In this document: positions 34,847-42,874 of the stretch, piece after piece | Layout: each line of letters opens with the position of its first letter | Numbering within the stretch: the stretch's first letter is position 1 | Assembly: GCF_900188275.1 (NCBI RefSeq) | Contig: NZ_FZNY01000004.1 | Coordinates: 331,927 to 395,926 of the forward strand | DNA: 64,000 nt | Direction of reading: 5' to 3' | Source of the DNA: Dokdonia pacifica | GTDB lineage: Bacteria; Bacteroidota; Bacteroidia; Flavobacteriales; Flavobacteriaceae | The notes under the pieces: model-generated | The model's input: the letters and a program-made list of their open reading frames with translations, nothing else | Database searches by the model: none | What the model was told of the DNA's origin: nothing | Translations under genes and position numbers: made by a program

Positions 34847-35597
34847 ACAGCGTTTTGTGATCCATATTGGGATAAAGGCGCATCGTCCTATGGAATTAGG
34901 GATTCAAGCCTATGATCCTAGATACTCCCATACTTTTTATCTGCGTCGTAAAGCGCGGTTTTTAAAAGCAGGCGAAACGCGTGAATTTACCCTGAGATTC
35001 CCCGTGTCCTCTAAGGAAATGGAGCTGTTTATTTTTGACAAAAATGCAAGGCATGACCGACATTTTTCAGTGGTTTCATTTGAAGTAGCCCCTATGGAGG
35101 CTGTCTCGCTTTGGGCATCGGAATCTCAGCATCGCTTTTTAAAGTTTGCCATAGCATTTGCTCAAAAAGCAGGACAAACCCCTACAGGCTTTTATGATAG
35201 TCCGGGTGGGGAGTTTCTGTTTCACTATCTAGCTTCCATTACAGACGGATCAGGTAAAGAACTGATTACCCCAGCGAGAACCCACCGATTAATGCCGAGG
35301 GTTCAAATATCAAAGCGTCTTTTTTTAGGGTTTACCATTCCGATCAGGGTAGCCATTTTAGCCCATGAAGGATGCCATTGGTTTTTAAACACCCGAAGTC
35401 AAACTACGGCTGATTTGTGTGGGATCAAACAGTATTTAGACTATGGCTTTCCAAAAATTGAGGCGGTCTATGCCATGACTCAAATATTTGGAAGCTATCC
35501 AGAGCTTGTTGGAGAGGCGCAATTAAAAAGAACCCGTGATGTAGTGCGCTTTATAGAGGCTCACACCCAAGAGAAAGAAACCATTAGTTACACCTAA
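34821..35597 (+). CDS. HExxH metallopeptidase-like protein
   Basis: 258 aa. An N-terminal beta domain (10-95, with FLKAGETREFTLRFP) precedes a peptidase-like domain with zinc motif HEGCH (182-186) and a downstream Asp in TADLCG (about 196-201), a possible third ligand. No signal peptide or TM. A metalloprotease inside a structural gene block could mature virion proteins or open the host envelope; the substrate is unknown. Confidence 0.65.
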   Translation: MIIPIPTNKQRFVIHIGIKAHRPMELGIQAYDPRYSHTFYLRRKARFLKAGETREFTLRFPVSSKEMELFIFDKNARHDRHFSVVSFEVAPMEAVSLWASESQHRFLKFAIAFAQKAGQTPTGFYDSPGGEFLFHYLASITDGSGKELITPARTHRLMPRVQISKRLFLGFTIPIRVAILAHEGCHWFLNTRSQTTADLCGIKQYLDYGFPKIEAVYAMTQIFGSYPELVGEAQLKRTRDVVRFIEAHTQEKETISYT

Positions 35598-35608
35598 ATA
35601 AATGAGCC

Positions 35609-37042
35609 ATGATACACCCTTTAGATTCGCACTATAATTACAGAAGGTTTTATAAAAACCTGACCAAAGAATTTCAATCGCTACAGTTTATAGTAACTAA
35701 TTCAACTGATACCGCGCAGCGTGTTCGTCTTTGGGGGGCGAATAGCGATTTATCAGTGAGTACGACCGATACCTTCGATAATCGGTTTAATGAGAATCGA
35801 TCCATTGTAGTGGGTAGTTATCCGCAAGGGATGGTTTACAATCCAGCCAATGATCTGTTTTATGTGGTGAATCAACTCTCAGATGATGTGAGTGTTTTTA
35901 ATAGTCAGGGAGAGGTCTTGCACACCATTGCCCTTGCTAGTATTCCCTTTACCGTTTCTTATTCCCCTATTGCTATAACGGTACACACCAAAGCGGATAG
36001 TCCGAATTATGGAGAGGTGTATGTGCTGAGTTCTATTAGAGATAGTATTAGTGTGATTGCGCTAGATTTTACCATTAGTGAGGAATTGTCGGTCATTAAA
36101 CGCCCCACGAGTTTTGTGTATAATCCTATAGATGACGCTTTGTATGTCACAGGGATTACAGAGGCAAATATATTTGTCATTGACACCCCCACCAGAGCGG
36201 TAGCACAACGATCCATTGAAGGTATTCCCTCAAGCATGGGACTTGATAGCGATACAGGGAATGTATTTATCCATATCCCTGTTTTGCAAGAGGTATTTAT
36301 CTATGATACTGCCCATAATCGTGTAGGACTCATAGATCAGGTGACAAAGGATATTATCGCATGGGCATATCATCCACTAGCAAGGCATATCTATGGTATT
36401 CTAGCAAACGATGCCAGTTTACTCGCTATTGATACCACATCATTTGTAGCAAGTGAAATTCCCTTAGAAGGTGTTGGCGGTAGTATTGCCTATAGCGTAT
36501 CTGAAGGACTTTTATATATCGGAGAGACTACCAATAATCAGGTATTACGGTTAAATGCGGATAATGATTTTATCGATCCCTATCCTATAGTCGATTTTGA
36601 AACGGGTATTGCTATCCACCCTACAAGTGGTTTAGTTGCTGTTTCAAAAGCAACCACTAATAGCGTCACTCTTGGACTTGTCGTAAAACAAGGGGTAAGT
36701 ATTAAAGAAGATTATGATGAGTACCGTCAGGAGTTTCAATTTAATCCTGCGCTAGTGAAACATTTAAAAATTATTAGTAGTGACCGTCTTATAAGCACCC
36801 TAGAACTTGAAGATGTTTCGATCAGTGGGAAAAGGGATCGTCGTTTTTTAAGCATAAGCAATTACAGTAGCCCTCAAAACTTTTTAAGCGTTGCAGAAGT
36901 CTTTGATATTGATGGATGCGTGATTGACGGTCTTCACAGATGGTACTTCACGATTCCAGCCCAGACCACCATCACACTACTTATCTACTACAAGAAACTA
37001 GATTGGTTCGGTGTCTTAGAAAATGAGTTAGATCGTCAATAG
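35609..37042 (+). CDS. capsid-like protein with an inserted beta-propeller
   Basis: 477 aa. Residues 22-46 (FIVTNSTDTAQRVRLWGAN) match residues 88-108 of the capsid-like protein at 31401. Residues 368-464 match its 136-223 region (shared SPQNF, then D-x-LRFTI / HRWYFTI and a final beta strand). Between them (about 66-358) lie repeated YVTN-type blades (GMVYNPANDLFYVVN, SFVYNPIDDALYVT, AYSVSEGLLYIG), about six to seven propeller blades. This suggests a minor shell or vertex protein whose propeller projects outward, perhaps to bind receptors. Confidence 0.72.
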   Translation: MIHPLDSHYNYRRFYKNLTKEFQSLQFIVTNSTDTAQRVRLWGANSDLSVSTTDTFDNRFNENRSIVVGSYPQGMVYNPANDLFYVVNQLSDDVSVFNSQGEVLHTIALASIPFTVSYSPIAITVHTKADSPNYGEVYVLSSIRDSISVIALDFTISEELSVIKRPTSFVYNPIDDALYVTGITEANIFVIDTPTRAVAQRSIEGIPSSMGLDSDTGNVFIHIPVLQEVFIYDTAHNRVGLIDQVTKDIIAWAYHPLARHIYGILANDASLLAIDTTSFVASEIPLEGVGGSIAYSVSEGLLYIGETTNNQVLRLNADNDFIDPYPIVDFETGIAIHPTSGLVAVSKATTNSVTLGLVVKQGVSIKEDYDEYRQEFQFNPALVKHLKIISSDRLISTLELEDVSISGKRDRRFLSISNYSSPQNFLSVAEVFDIDGCVIDGLHRWYFTIPAQTTITLLIYYKKLDWFGVLENELDRQ

Positions 37043-37082
37043 TGACCTCGCTAGTTACCATATAATTTAATAAAAAAAGAAC

Positions 37083-37511
37083 ATGAAAACACTTATAAAT
37101 ATAGCTCTTAGTCAGTACGGCACTACCGAGAAGGTAGCAAGTATGCACAACCCTGTTATTGTCAATTATTTTAAAGAAATCGGCTATGATTGGGTAAAAG
37201 ATGATGAAATGGCTTGGTGCAGTGCTTTTGCCAATTGGGTAGCCCTCAAAGCCAATAAAAAAGGAAGTGGAAAACTCAATGCACGCTCTTGGCTTCGAGT
37301 TGGGAAAAAGGTAATAAGACCAGTGGTAGGAGATGTGGTGGTTTTTTGGCGGGAGTCTAAAAACTCTTGGAAAGGACACGTTGGTTTTTTTATCGGCTAT
37401 TCTGAAGATAGAAAACAAATCTACTGTTTAGGTGGTAATCAAAGCAATCAGGTAAATATCAAAGCCTACCCTGCCTACAGGCTTCTTGGCTTTAGAAGAT
37501 TAGCCCTTTAA
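37083..37511 (+). CDS. CHAP/NlpC-P60-like peptidoglycan hydrolase
   Basis: 142 aa, of the TIGR02594-like type. Catalytic Cys46 is in AWCSAFANW and catalytic His99 in KGHVGFFIG; the GDVVVFWR strand lies between them. No signal peptide. The family cleaves peptide cross-links of peptidoglycan. In this block it is either a virion-associated entry enzyme or an endolysin. Confidence 0.85.
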   Translation: MKTLINIALSQYGTTEKVASMHNPVIVNYFKEIGYDWVKDDEMAWCSAFANWVALKANKKGSGKLNARSWLRVGKKVIRPVVGDVVVFWRESKNSWKGHVGFFIGYSEDRKQIYCLGGNQSNQVNIKAYPAYRLLGFRRLAL

Positions 37512-37557
37512 AGGGGAGTAGTTCAACTAACTGTATAGCAAACAAAAAATAGATACA

Positions 37558-38070
37558 ATGGAAACACTTAATTATTTGGTCATACAATCCACCAATACCT
37601 CAGAGGCGAAGAACCTGAATAAAGATGCTATTATTAACCATCATACACGCCCTATTTCAAATGGTGGTTTAGGCTTTAATAGACCAGGATTTGATTATCT
37701 CATTTTACAAGATGGAACACTTGAAACCTTAGTCAGTGAAAACAGCCCGACAAATGTGGATTTATGGGGTGTCTCAGGAGGGAAACGTCCCATTTTAGGA
37801 AAGGTCAAGCATATCGGTTATGTGGGGGGGCGTACCCTAAAAGAAGCCTTTTGGAAAGATACGCGCACCGAAGAGCAAACCAAAACCCTAGAAGCGATTG
37901 TGAAATTTTACACCCTTCGATTCCCTAAAATCATCGTTGTAGGATTTGATGATCCTACTTACGTTGAGGAATCTAAAAACCCTGCCTTTGATGTGCAGGC
38001 ATGGCTAGAATCCATTGGAATACCAACGCGTAATCAATACCAAAGAACACCCATTATAAGAACTGTTTAA
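37558..38070 (+). CDS. N-acetylmuramoyl-L-alanine amidase fold lacking zinc ligands
   Basis: 170 aa. The scaffold of T7-lysozyme-type amidases is clear: YLVIQSTNT, DLWGVSGGKRP, IGYVGG, DTRTEEQTKTLEAIV and NPAFDVQAWL. The three zinc ligands are replaced: VIHCT-type His becomes Gln (VIQST), GH-type His becomes Phe/Asp (VGFDDPT), and the Cys of CPSFDV becomes Asn (NPAFDV). Catalysis by the usual mechanism is therefore unlikely, and a cell-wall-binding or structural role is more plausible. Confidence 0.75.
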   Translation: METLNYLVIQSTNTSEAKNLNKDAIINHHTRPISNGGLGFNRPGFDYLILQDGTLETLVSENSPTNVDLWGVSGGKRPILGKVKHIGYVGGRTLKEAFWKDTRTEEQTKTLEAIVKFYTLRFPKIIVVGFDDPTYVEESKNPAFDVQAWLESIGIPTRNQYQRTPIIRTV

Positions 38071-38091
38071 TAGTTACCTAATCCCTAGAAA

Positions 38092-38538
38092 ATGTCTAAA
38101 GCTCTCACTGTAAACACCTACTCATTTGTGATCCCTGAAAAGGATGATCCCTGCGATCTATGGATCGGTTATTTTGATGCGCTCAAAAAAGCCGTGGGAA
38201 GCGCTCATGCTAAAACCTTATGGCTGATCACTTGGAAAAAAACAGGAGCAGTAAGCTGTACTAGCCGTCCAGCTTTTAATACGTGGATGGATGCTAAGGG
38301 ACTTGATGTATCTAATATCGCGACACGAACGCTATCGGATCTTTCTGAAATTCAAGCAAACTTCTTTGGACTTGGAAAGAATCTCACCAAAACCATTGCT
38401 ATAGGGATTCCTGTGCTTTTAATCGCTCTTATCATTGGCATCCTTGTCATTGGTAAAAAGGCGGTAGATAGTACTGAAATAGAAGATATAAAAATGCTAA
38501 CCCCTGTAGGGAGAGCAAGTAAATTACTATCCAAATGA
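38092..38538 (+). CDS. C-terminally membrane-anchored protein, 148 aa
   Basis: A globular N-terminus (1-92, with two Cys and several Trp) is followed by one TM (101-120) and a charged tail. Not recognised. Overlaps the next gene (ATGA). Belongs to the virion-like membrane-protein series. Confidence 0.65.
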   Translation: MSKALTVNTYSFVIPEKDDPCDLWIGYFDALKKAVGSAHAKTLWLITWKKTGAVSCTSRPAFNTWMDAKGLDVSNIATRTLSDLSEIQANFFGLGKNLTKTIAIGIPVLLIALIIGILVIGKKAVDSTEIEDIKMLTPVGRASKLLSK

Positions 38539-39029
38539 GACTTACCAAAGTACATAAAGTAGGGATAGCAAGCGTCTTTGGGGTGTTGGTGGTAGCCATA
38601 GGGTATGCAAGTGTAAGAGCCAAGAAAAGAGACAAACGATACACCTTATTCTTACAAGCTATTTCAAACGCTATAGCCGATATAGGAGGCGGACTTGACA
38701 GTACAAAAGCTTTTGATCTGCAATACAAAGCACGGGTATTACAGAGTGTATCTCAAACGGTAATTACCCTTAAAAAGCAGACCGCTATCGGATATGCCTA
38801 TCAAATTAATAGCGCTTTAACACCTTGGTATCTAAATGACGATGAAGAAAAAATCTACGGTGTTTTTAGAAGTCTTAAAGACAAGGTGCAGGTATCGCAG
38901 CTTGCTAGTGCTTATCAAGAAGAGTATGGAAACAACCTGATCGATGTATTAAAGGATCGTTTAAGCACTTCGGAAATAAAAATAGTGATGGGGATTGTAG
39001 CAAAGCTACCTCCTTATAGAACCTTATAA
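38535..39029 (+). CDS. N-terminally anchored helical protein with annexin-like repeat
   Basis: 164 aa. One TM (8-27), then helices. The segment DDEEKIYGVFRSLKDKVQVSQLASAYQEEYGNNLIDVLKDRLS (about 96-140) resembles an annexin-type four-helix repeat (D/E-x2-I-x-V-L-x-S...YGxxL...L). The same segment occurs in the next gene, so the two are paralogues. Function unknown. Confidence 0.65.
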   Translation: MRLTKVHKVGIASVFGVLVVAIGYASVRAKKRDKRYTLFLQAISNAIADIGGGLDSTKAFDLQYKARVLQSVSQTVITLKKQTAIGYAYQINSALTPWYLNDDEEKIYGVFRSLKDKVQVSQLASAYQEEYGNNLIDVLKDRLSTSEIKIVMGIVAKLPPYRTL

Positions 39030-39042
39030 AAAAGTAATACAG

Positions 39043-39564
39043 ATGAAATTATCAAAAACAACATGGTGGATGATTGGAGGCAGTGTTTTAGCCGTTTCTG
39101 GTATTGGATTGTATCTAGTACTCTCTAAAAAGAAAAAAGCGTCTAGCAAAGGAGCAATAGCTACAGCTAATGGCATATTTCCAAAAGAAGGTACACCACA
39201 ATCCGTCACTCAAAAAGCGAGGGTAAAACAAGAGCCTAATTGGAACAAACCGTTTAATTACGGATATATCGATGATGTAAAAGCGTGGCTCGCTCCTAAG
39301 AAGATTAAAGAATTACCAAAAGTAAAAGCAATCGCACTAGCCAAAGTGCTAAAGCAGGCAAAAGGCACTTTTAATGATGATGAAAAAGCAGTGGGAAATG
39401 TCTTTGGGAAACAGCTTAGAGACAAGACACAAGTATGTAGCGTATCTCGCGCTTTTTACGATGTGTATAAAAAAGATTTATGGCAACATCTTGATAGTTT
39501 TTTAAGTGCAAAAGAAATGCAAATAAATGTAACGATCCCCGTGAGAAAGCTTGTTAACTATTAA
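39043..39564 (+). CDS. N-terminally anchored protein, paralogue of the preceding gene
   Basis: 173 aa. One TM (8-27) is followed by a Lys-rich linker and a helical domain with DDEKAVGNVFGKQLRDKTQVCSVSRAFYDVYKKDLWQHLDSFLS, aligning with the annexin-like segment of the gene at 38535. Probably arose by duplication inside the element. The end overlaps an alternative start of the next gene. Confidence 0.65.
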   Translation: MKLSKTTWWMIGGSVLAVSGIGLYLVLSKKKKASSKGAIATANGIFPKEGTPQSVTQKARVKQEPNWNKPFNYGYIDDVKAWLAPKKIKELPKVKAIALAKVLKQAKGTFNDDEKAVGNVFGKQLRDKTQVCSVSRAFYDVYKKDLWQHLDSFLSAKEMQINVTIPVRKLVNY

Positions 39565-39574
39565 TTTTAAAACG

Positions 39575-40066
39575 ATGAAACAGCACATAAAAACAACAGA
39601 TAAAGCTCCTAATAGTTCAAAAGAATTGGTAGTGGTCGGTGGTATTATTCTAGTATTAGCCATAGGTGGATTTACTTGGTATTACTTTCATAAGAAGAAA
39701 AAGAATACGACCCCAAGTATAGATAATGATCCATTAGATACGGACGTATTTAATACCCCGCCATTTAGACCTATTTCAAATAATAGCACATCTTCACCTT
39801 CAATTTCGAGTTCAAATTCAACTTCAAGTTCGTCGTCTTCTATGTATATCAAAAGAGGTAGTAGGCATCCAGATGTGAAGATTCTACAACGCTATTTAAA
39901 ATACTACAAAGAACCACTCGGACGTAGTGGACCAAAACGAGATGGTGTGGATGGTATTTACGGCAAACTAACGGCTAAAGGCGCTCAAAAACGATTAGGT
40001 AAAACAAGCTTTACAAGGTCTGATATTCAGTCCATGAAAAACACTTTAAAACTCTTAGGAACATGA
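39575..40066 (+). CDS. membrane-anchored peptidoglycan-binding-like protein
   Basis: About 163 aa from ATG 39575; an in-frame ATG at 39551 lies inside the previous gene. One TM (about 19-37) is followed by a Ser/Thr/Asn-rich linker and a PG_binding_1-like domain (GSRHPDVKILQRYLKYY ... DGVDGIYGKLTAKGAQKRLG). The design would hold a membrane to the cell wall. Overlaps the next gene (ATGA). Confidence 0.7.
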   Translation: MKQHIKTTDKAPNSSKELVVVGGIILVLAIGGFTWYYFHKKKKNTTPSIDNDPLDTDVFNTPPFRPISNNSTSSPSISSSNSTSSSSSSMYIKRGSRHPDVKILQRYLKYYKEPLGRSGPKRDGVDGIYGKLTAKGAQKRLGKTSFTRSDIQSMKNTLKLLGT

Positions 40067-40671
40067 AAATTACAGTAAAAGAAATAGGAATCAGTGGCGC
40101 TTTAATACTAGGAAGTGGACTGCTCATTGGATGTATCTCGGCATTGTGTCAAAAAAAGGAGTCTGATGCGCAAAAGGTAACAGGCAGCCCCAAAACAAAA
40201 GGCGATACAACTCCTGTAGTTCAGATGAAAATAGTTCCTAACAATGAGCCTATAAAAGAGCCTGTAAAGGACACAAAGATGGAAGCGTCTAAACAAATCA
40301 TTTCTAACGAAGTCACTCCCAAAGAGGTTATTAAATCAGAAGTGGTTCCTACTGAAGTAGAAGAAGCACCAGCGGTAAAACAAACAGAAATAAAAACTGA
40401 AATAGCTCTTATAGAAACCCCTGAAGCTTTAGAAGAAGTTACACCAGTAACAGAGATGATCTCTGATGATTTTCCGCTCCAATTAGGCAGTAAAGGAGAG
40501 AGAGTATTTGCCCTTCAAAAATACCTTTTAAAACATCACGGTTGGGGCGGTGAAGTAACCGATGAGTTCGATCAGAACCTAGCTAATAGAGTTTTGCATC
40601 TTTTAAAGGTTGATCAGATTGATCAGGCGTTATTTAAGAGACTCATGCGTAAAAATAAAAGAAGAAGGTAA
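40063..40671 (+). CDS. membrane or lipid-anchored protein with PG-binding-like end
   Basis: 202 aa. A hydrophobic N-terminus (8-27) ends in LLIGC, which could be a lipobox. A long Glu/Lys/Pro/Val linker (40-145) is followed by a C-terminal domain LGSKGERVFALQKYLLKHH ... DEFDQNLANRVL (about 148-185), resembling a degenerate peptidoglycan-binding repeat. Same architecture as the gene before it. Confidence 0.6.
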   Translation: MKITVKEIGISGALILGSGLLIGCISALCQKKESDAQKVTGSPKTKGDTTPVVQMKIVPNNEPIKEPVKDTKMEASKQIISNEVTPKEVIKSEVVPTEVEEAPAVKQTEIKTEIALIETPEALEEVTPVTEMISDDFPLQLGSKGERVFALQKYLLKHHGWGGEVTDEFDQNLANRVLHLLKVDQIDQALFKRLMRKNKRRR

Positions 40672-40913
40672 TGTCCGAAAACAAAAAAAGAAACGGCGGT
40701 CTTTTAAATGCACTGATTGACAAAGATGGAATTAAAACCGAAGTAACCCTTACCATTACCAATACTACAGCTACTAAGGTAGCTCTTACCCTACTTATCT
40801 CAGGAATCAGTCTCATTGTAATGGCAAGATTACTTAAAGAGGTATTTCCAAGTAAAGAACTTACTGCCATTAAATCGGACGTGTCTGAGATTAAAAGCAT
40901 ATTAAATAAATAA
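40671..40913 (+). CDS. small membrane protein, 80 aa
   Basis: One TM segment (about 38-57, VALTLLISGISLIVMARLL) with polar ends. Shares its first base with the stop of the previous gene. Not recognised; it could belong to the lysis or the virion membrane set. Confidence 0.6.
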   Translation: MSENKKRNGGLLNALIDKDGIKTEVTLTITNTTATKVALTLLISGISLIVMARLLKEVFPSKELTAIKSDVSEIKSILNK

Positions 40914-40927
40914 AAAAAACGAAAACT

Positions 40928-41275
40928 ATGATCACAAGTATCGAATATCTATTTGATTATTTAACAAGCCTTGATTGGGGGTATATCATCACATTTATAC
41001 TCATTTCACATTTAGTAAATCAAACCAAAATAACAGCATGGGTTTTTAAAGTTTCCAATGTTAAAATACCTACTCGATATAGAGTATTACTCACAGGTAT
41101 CGGATATGGCGTTTTAGTATATCTACTAAGAGGCTATGATGCATCTAAAATAGAATGCTTATTTCAATCTTTTGTATTTGCTATGGTCTTTCACAAGCTT
41201 GTTGTAGACAAACTTTTTGCTGTATTAAAATTAAACCCAGTAGAACCAAATTATGATGACTATAGTGAAGAATAA
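40928..41275 (+). CDS. holin-like membrane protein
   Basis: 115 aa with three hydrophobic segments (about 17-32, 50-67 and 75-93) and an acidic C-terminal tail. Size, topology and position before two short coiled-coil membrane proteins match a phage holin. No family assigned. Confidence 0.55.
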   Translation: MITSIEYLFDYLTSLDWGYIITFILISHLVNQTKITAWVFKVSNVKIPTRYRVLLTGIGYGVLVYLLRGYDASKIECLFQSFVFAMVFHKLVVDKLFAVLKLNPVEPNYDDYSEE

Positions 41276-41603
41276 TTGGAAACTACTCACAGGGATTGTT
41301 CTTGTCATTGTATTAGTTAGCACTTATTTGTTTTCAGATGATAACTTGCAAACCACAACATTCCCTGACTTATTAGAACAAGAGAATAAAGAACTGTTTG
41401 TTTTGAATACAGCACTCGACACCAAGGTGCAAGATTTAAAAATACAAGCAGAAAACTTACAAGAAATCATTAACGAGAAAGATCAGCAGATCTATCACTT
41501 AAAACAAACGTTAGATGAAAACATTAATCGTATTAATAACTATTCTGTCCTTGAGTTGGAGCGGTTTTTCGCAAGGCTTAAAACCGATAGTATACCCCAT
41601 TGA
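41253..41603 (+). CDS. spanin/Rz-like anchored coiled-coil protein
   Basis: 116 aa. An N-terminal TM (about 10-27) is followed by a periplasmic coiled coil (residues 45-95, LLEQENKELFVLNTALDTKVQDL...) and the ending VLELERFFARLKTDS, seen in Bacteroidota phage lysis proteins. Overlaps the holin-like gene by 23 bases and is itself overlapped by the next gene by 89 bases, like Rz/Rz1. Confidence 0.55.
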   Translation: MMTIVKNNWKLLTGIVLVIVLVSTYLFSDDNLQTTTFPDLLEQENKELFVLNTALDTKVQDLKIQAENLQEIINEKDQQIYHLKQTLDENINRINNYSVLELERFFARLKTDSIPH

Positions 41604-41934
41604 TGGGGAGTCCTATTTTTGTTTTACACAGTGGCAATCCAAATATATCGCCAAGACTTTTGAAAAAGAAAAACTCCAAAAAGGAATTATAGGTCTATTA
41701 GAATCTCAAAAAAAAGAGTTACTCCTATTACAAGAAGTAAAAGATTCCACCATTCTATTTTTAGAAAATAAAAATGCCAATCAATCCCTAGTGATTGATA
41801 ACAAGAACTTAGCCTATAAAGCTCTTGTAATCGATAACAAAGCCCTTACAAAAAAAGTAAAAAGGCAAGGATTTAAAAACACCGTCTTTGGTGGAGCAAT
41901 TCTTGTCTTAGTAGGAGTATTAATCATTAAATAA
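41515..41934 (+). CDS. secreted coiled-coil protein with C-terminal TM
   Basis: 139 aa, starting inside the preceding gene in another frame. A clear signal peptide (MKTLIVLITILSLSWSGFSQG) is followed by helical coiled coil (45-115) and a C-terminal TM (about 122-138). The nested start recalls Rz/Rz1, but there is no lipobox, so it may act as a unimolecular spanin (u-spanin-like) rather than an outer-membrane partner. Confidence 0.6.
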   Translation: MKTLIVLITILSLSWSGFSQGLKPIVYPIDGESYFCFTQWQSKYIAKTFEKEKLQKGIIGLLESQKKELLLLQEVKDSTILFLENKNANQSLVIDNKNLAYKALVIDNKALTKKVKRQGFKNTVFGGAILVLVGVLIIK

Positions 41935-41940
41935 AAGCCT

Positions 41941-42375
41941 ATGTCAATTTCAGGATATCAAAGTGATGCTTCTCAGAATGGAGGCTCTCAAACATCACAA
42001 AATAGTGTTACAATACACGAAATTCTACCCGAGCATTTAAGCACAAGTCTTACCCACTCTGCTTCTTATAATACCTATAGTCTTATTAATGAGAATTTGA
42101 TCATTGCAAAGGATATTAGACTAAGCCCTAGAACCCCTGAACTAGAAATTGGAGATTGGCTTGTAAGCTTGCCTGCTCCACTAATAGATGAGGGGAATCA
42201 TACAGGAACCTTGTTTAGTATAGGATGGAGTCAGTTTTTCTATTCTATAGATATAGATGGAAGAGTCACGATAAGCGGAACATTCGTAAATGATCAGGAT
42301 GAACTCATTTTAAATATAAACCCATATATCGTAGAACTCCCACTTCGGTTTAAAACCTTTGGAAGTCCTTTTTAG
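41941..42375 (+). CDS. fibre-like beta protein, 144 aa
   Basis: Ser/Gln/Gly-rich N-terminus (1-25) followed by strand-rich sequence (SYNTYSLINENLIIAKDIRL ... FFYSIDIDGRVTISGTF). No TM. It resembles the tip domain of a spike or fibre, but no family was recognised. Confidence 0.55.
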   Translation: MSISGYQSDASQNGGSQTSQNSVTIHEILPEHLSTSLTHSASYNTYSLINENLIIAKDIRLSPRTPELEIGDWLVSLPAPLIDEGNHTGTLFSIGWSQFFYSIDIDGRVTISGTFVNDQDELILNINPYIVELPLRFKTFGSPF

Positions 42376-42424
42376 ATCAGGTAAGGAATAGATACTCTAA
42401 AAAAGAATTTTAAAAATATACAGT

Positions 42425-42748
42425 ATGGATATTGCAAAAATTATAATTGTCATATTTAGCGCTACGGGGTTTTGGAAACTCATAGAGCTATTAATACAAT
42501 TTAAAAGTCAAAATCGCTTAAAGAATGCAGAAATACACAACTTACAAGTACACGATAACAGTGTGATCATTGAAAACTATAAGGTGTGGGCTGAGGGTAT
42601 GGAGAAGCGATTAAAAGAGCTTGAAGAGAAGAACGAAGAAAATACTAAGATCATTATAGAACAGCGAGAAAAAATTGAAAAATTAGAAAAATATGTAGAT
42701 CAGTTAGAAGAAGAAATCAAACCTTATAGAACCTCCTCAGATGAATGA
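42425..42748 (+). CDS. anchored coiled-coil protein, 107 aa
   Basis: An N-terminal TM (3-23) is followed by a long charged coiled coil (residues 60-100, RLKELEEKNEENTKIIIEQREKIEKLEKY). Similar proteins are common at the end of Bacteroidota phage structural/lysis regions. Overlaps the next small gene. Confidence 0.6.
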   Translation: MDIAKIIIVIFSATGFWKLIELLIQFKSQNRLKNAEIHNLQVHDNSVIIENYKVWAEGMEKRLKELEEKNEENTKIIIEQREKIEKLEKYVDQLEEEIKPYRTSSDE

Positions 42749-42872
42749 TAATAATGGAAATACCCTACTGAATGTTGTCTTTGGAATTTTTATGATTGCT
42801 AGTATCATAAAGGTAGGGATCGAATTAAAGGATCGTTATAGAAAGGGAAATGACGACCATAAGAAAGAATAA
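42741..42872 (+). CDS. 43-aa membrane peptide
   Basis: Short gene overlapping the previous stop by 8 bases and ending 2 bases before the next start. One TM segment (about 8-25, LLNVVFGIFMIASIIKVG) and a charged C-terminus. Its snug fit between neighbours supports it as real. Confidence 0.6.
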   Translation: MNDNNGNTLLNVVFGIFMIASIIKVGIELKDRYRKGNDDHKKE

Positions 42873-42874
42873 AG

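Noticed and set aside
36981-37418. 145-aa minus-strand ORF
   Set aside because: Antisense to the CHAP hydrolase gene, which has clear catalytic motifs.
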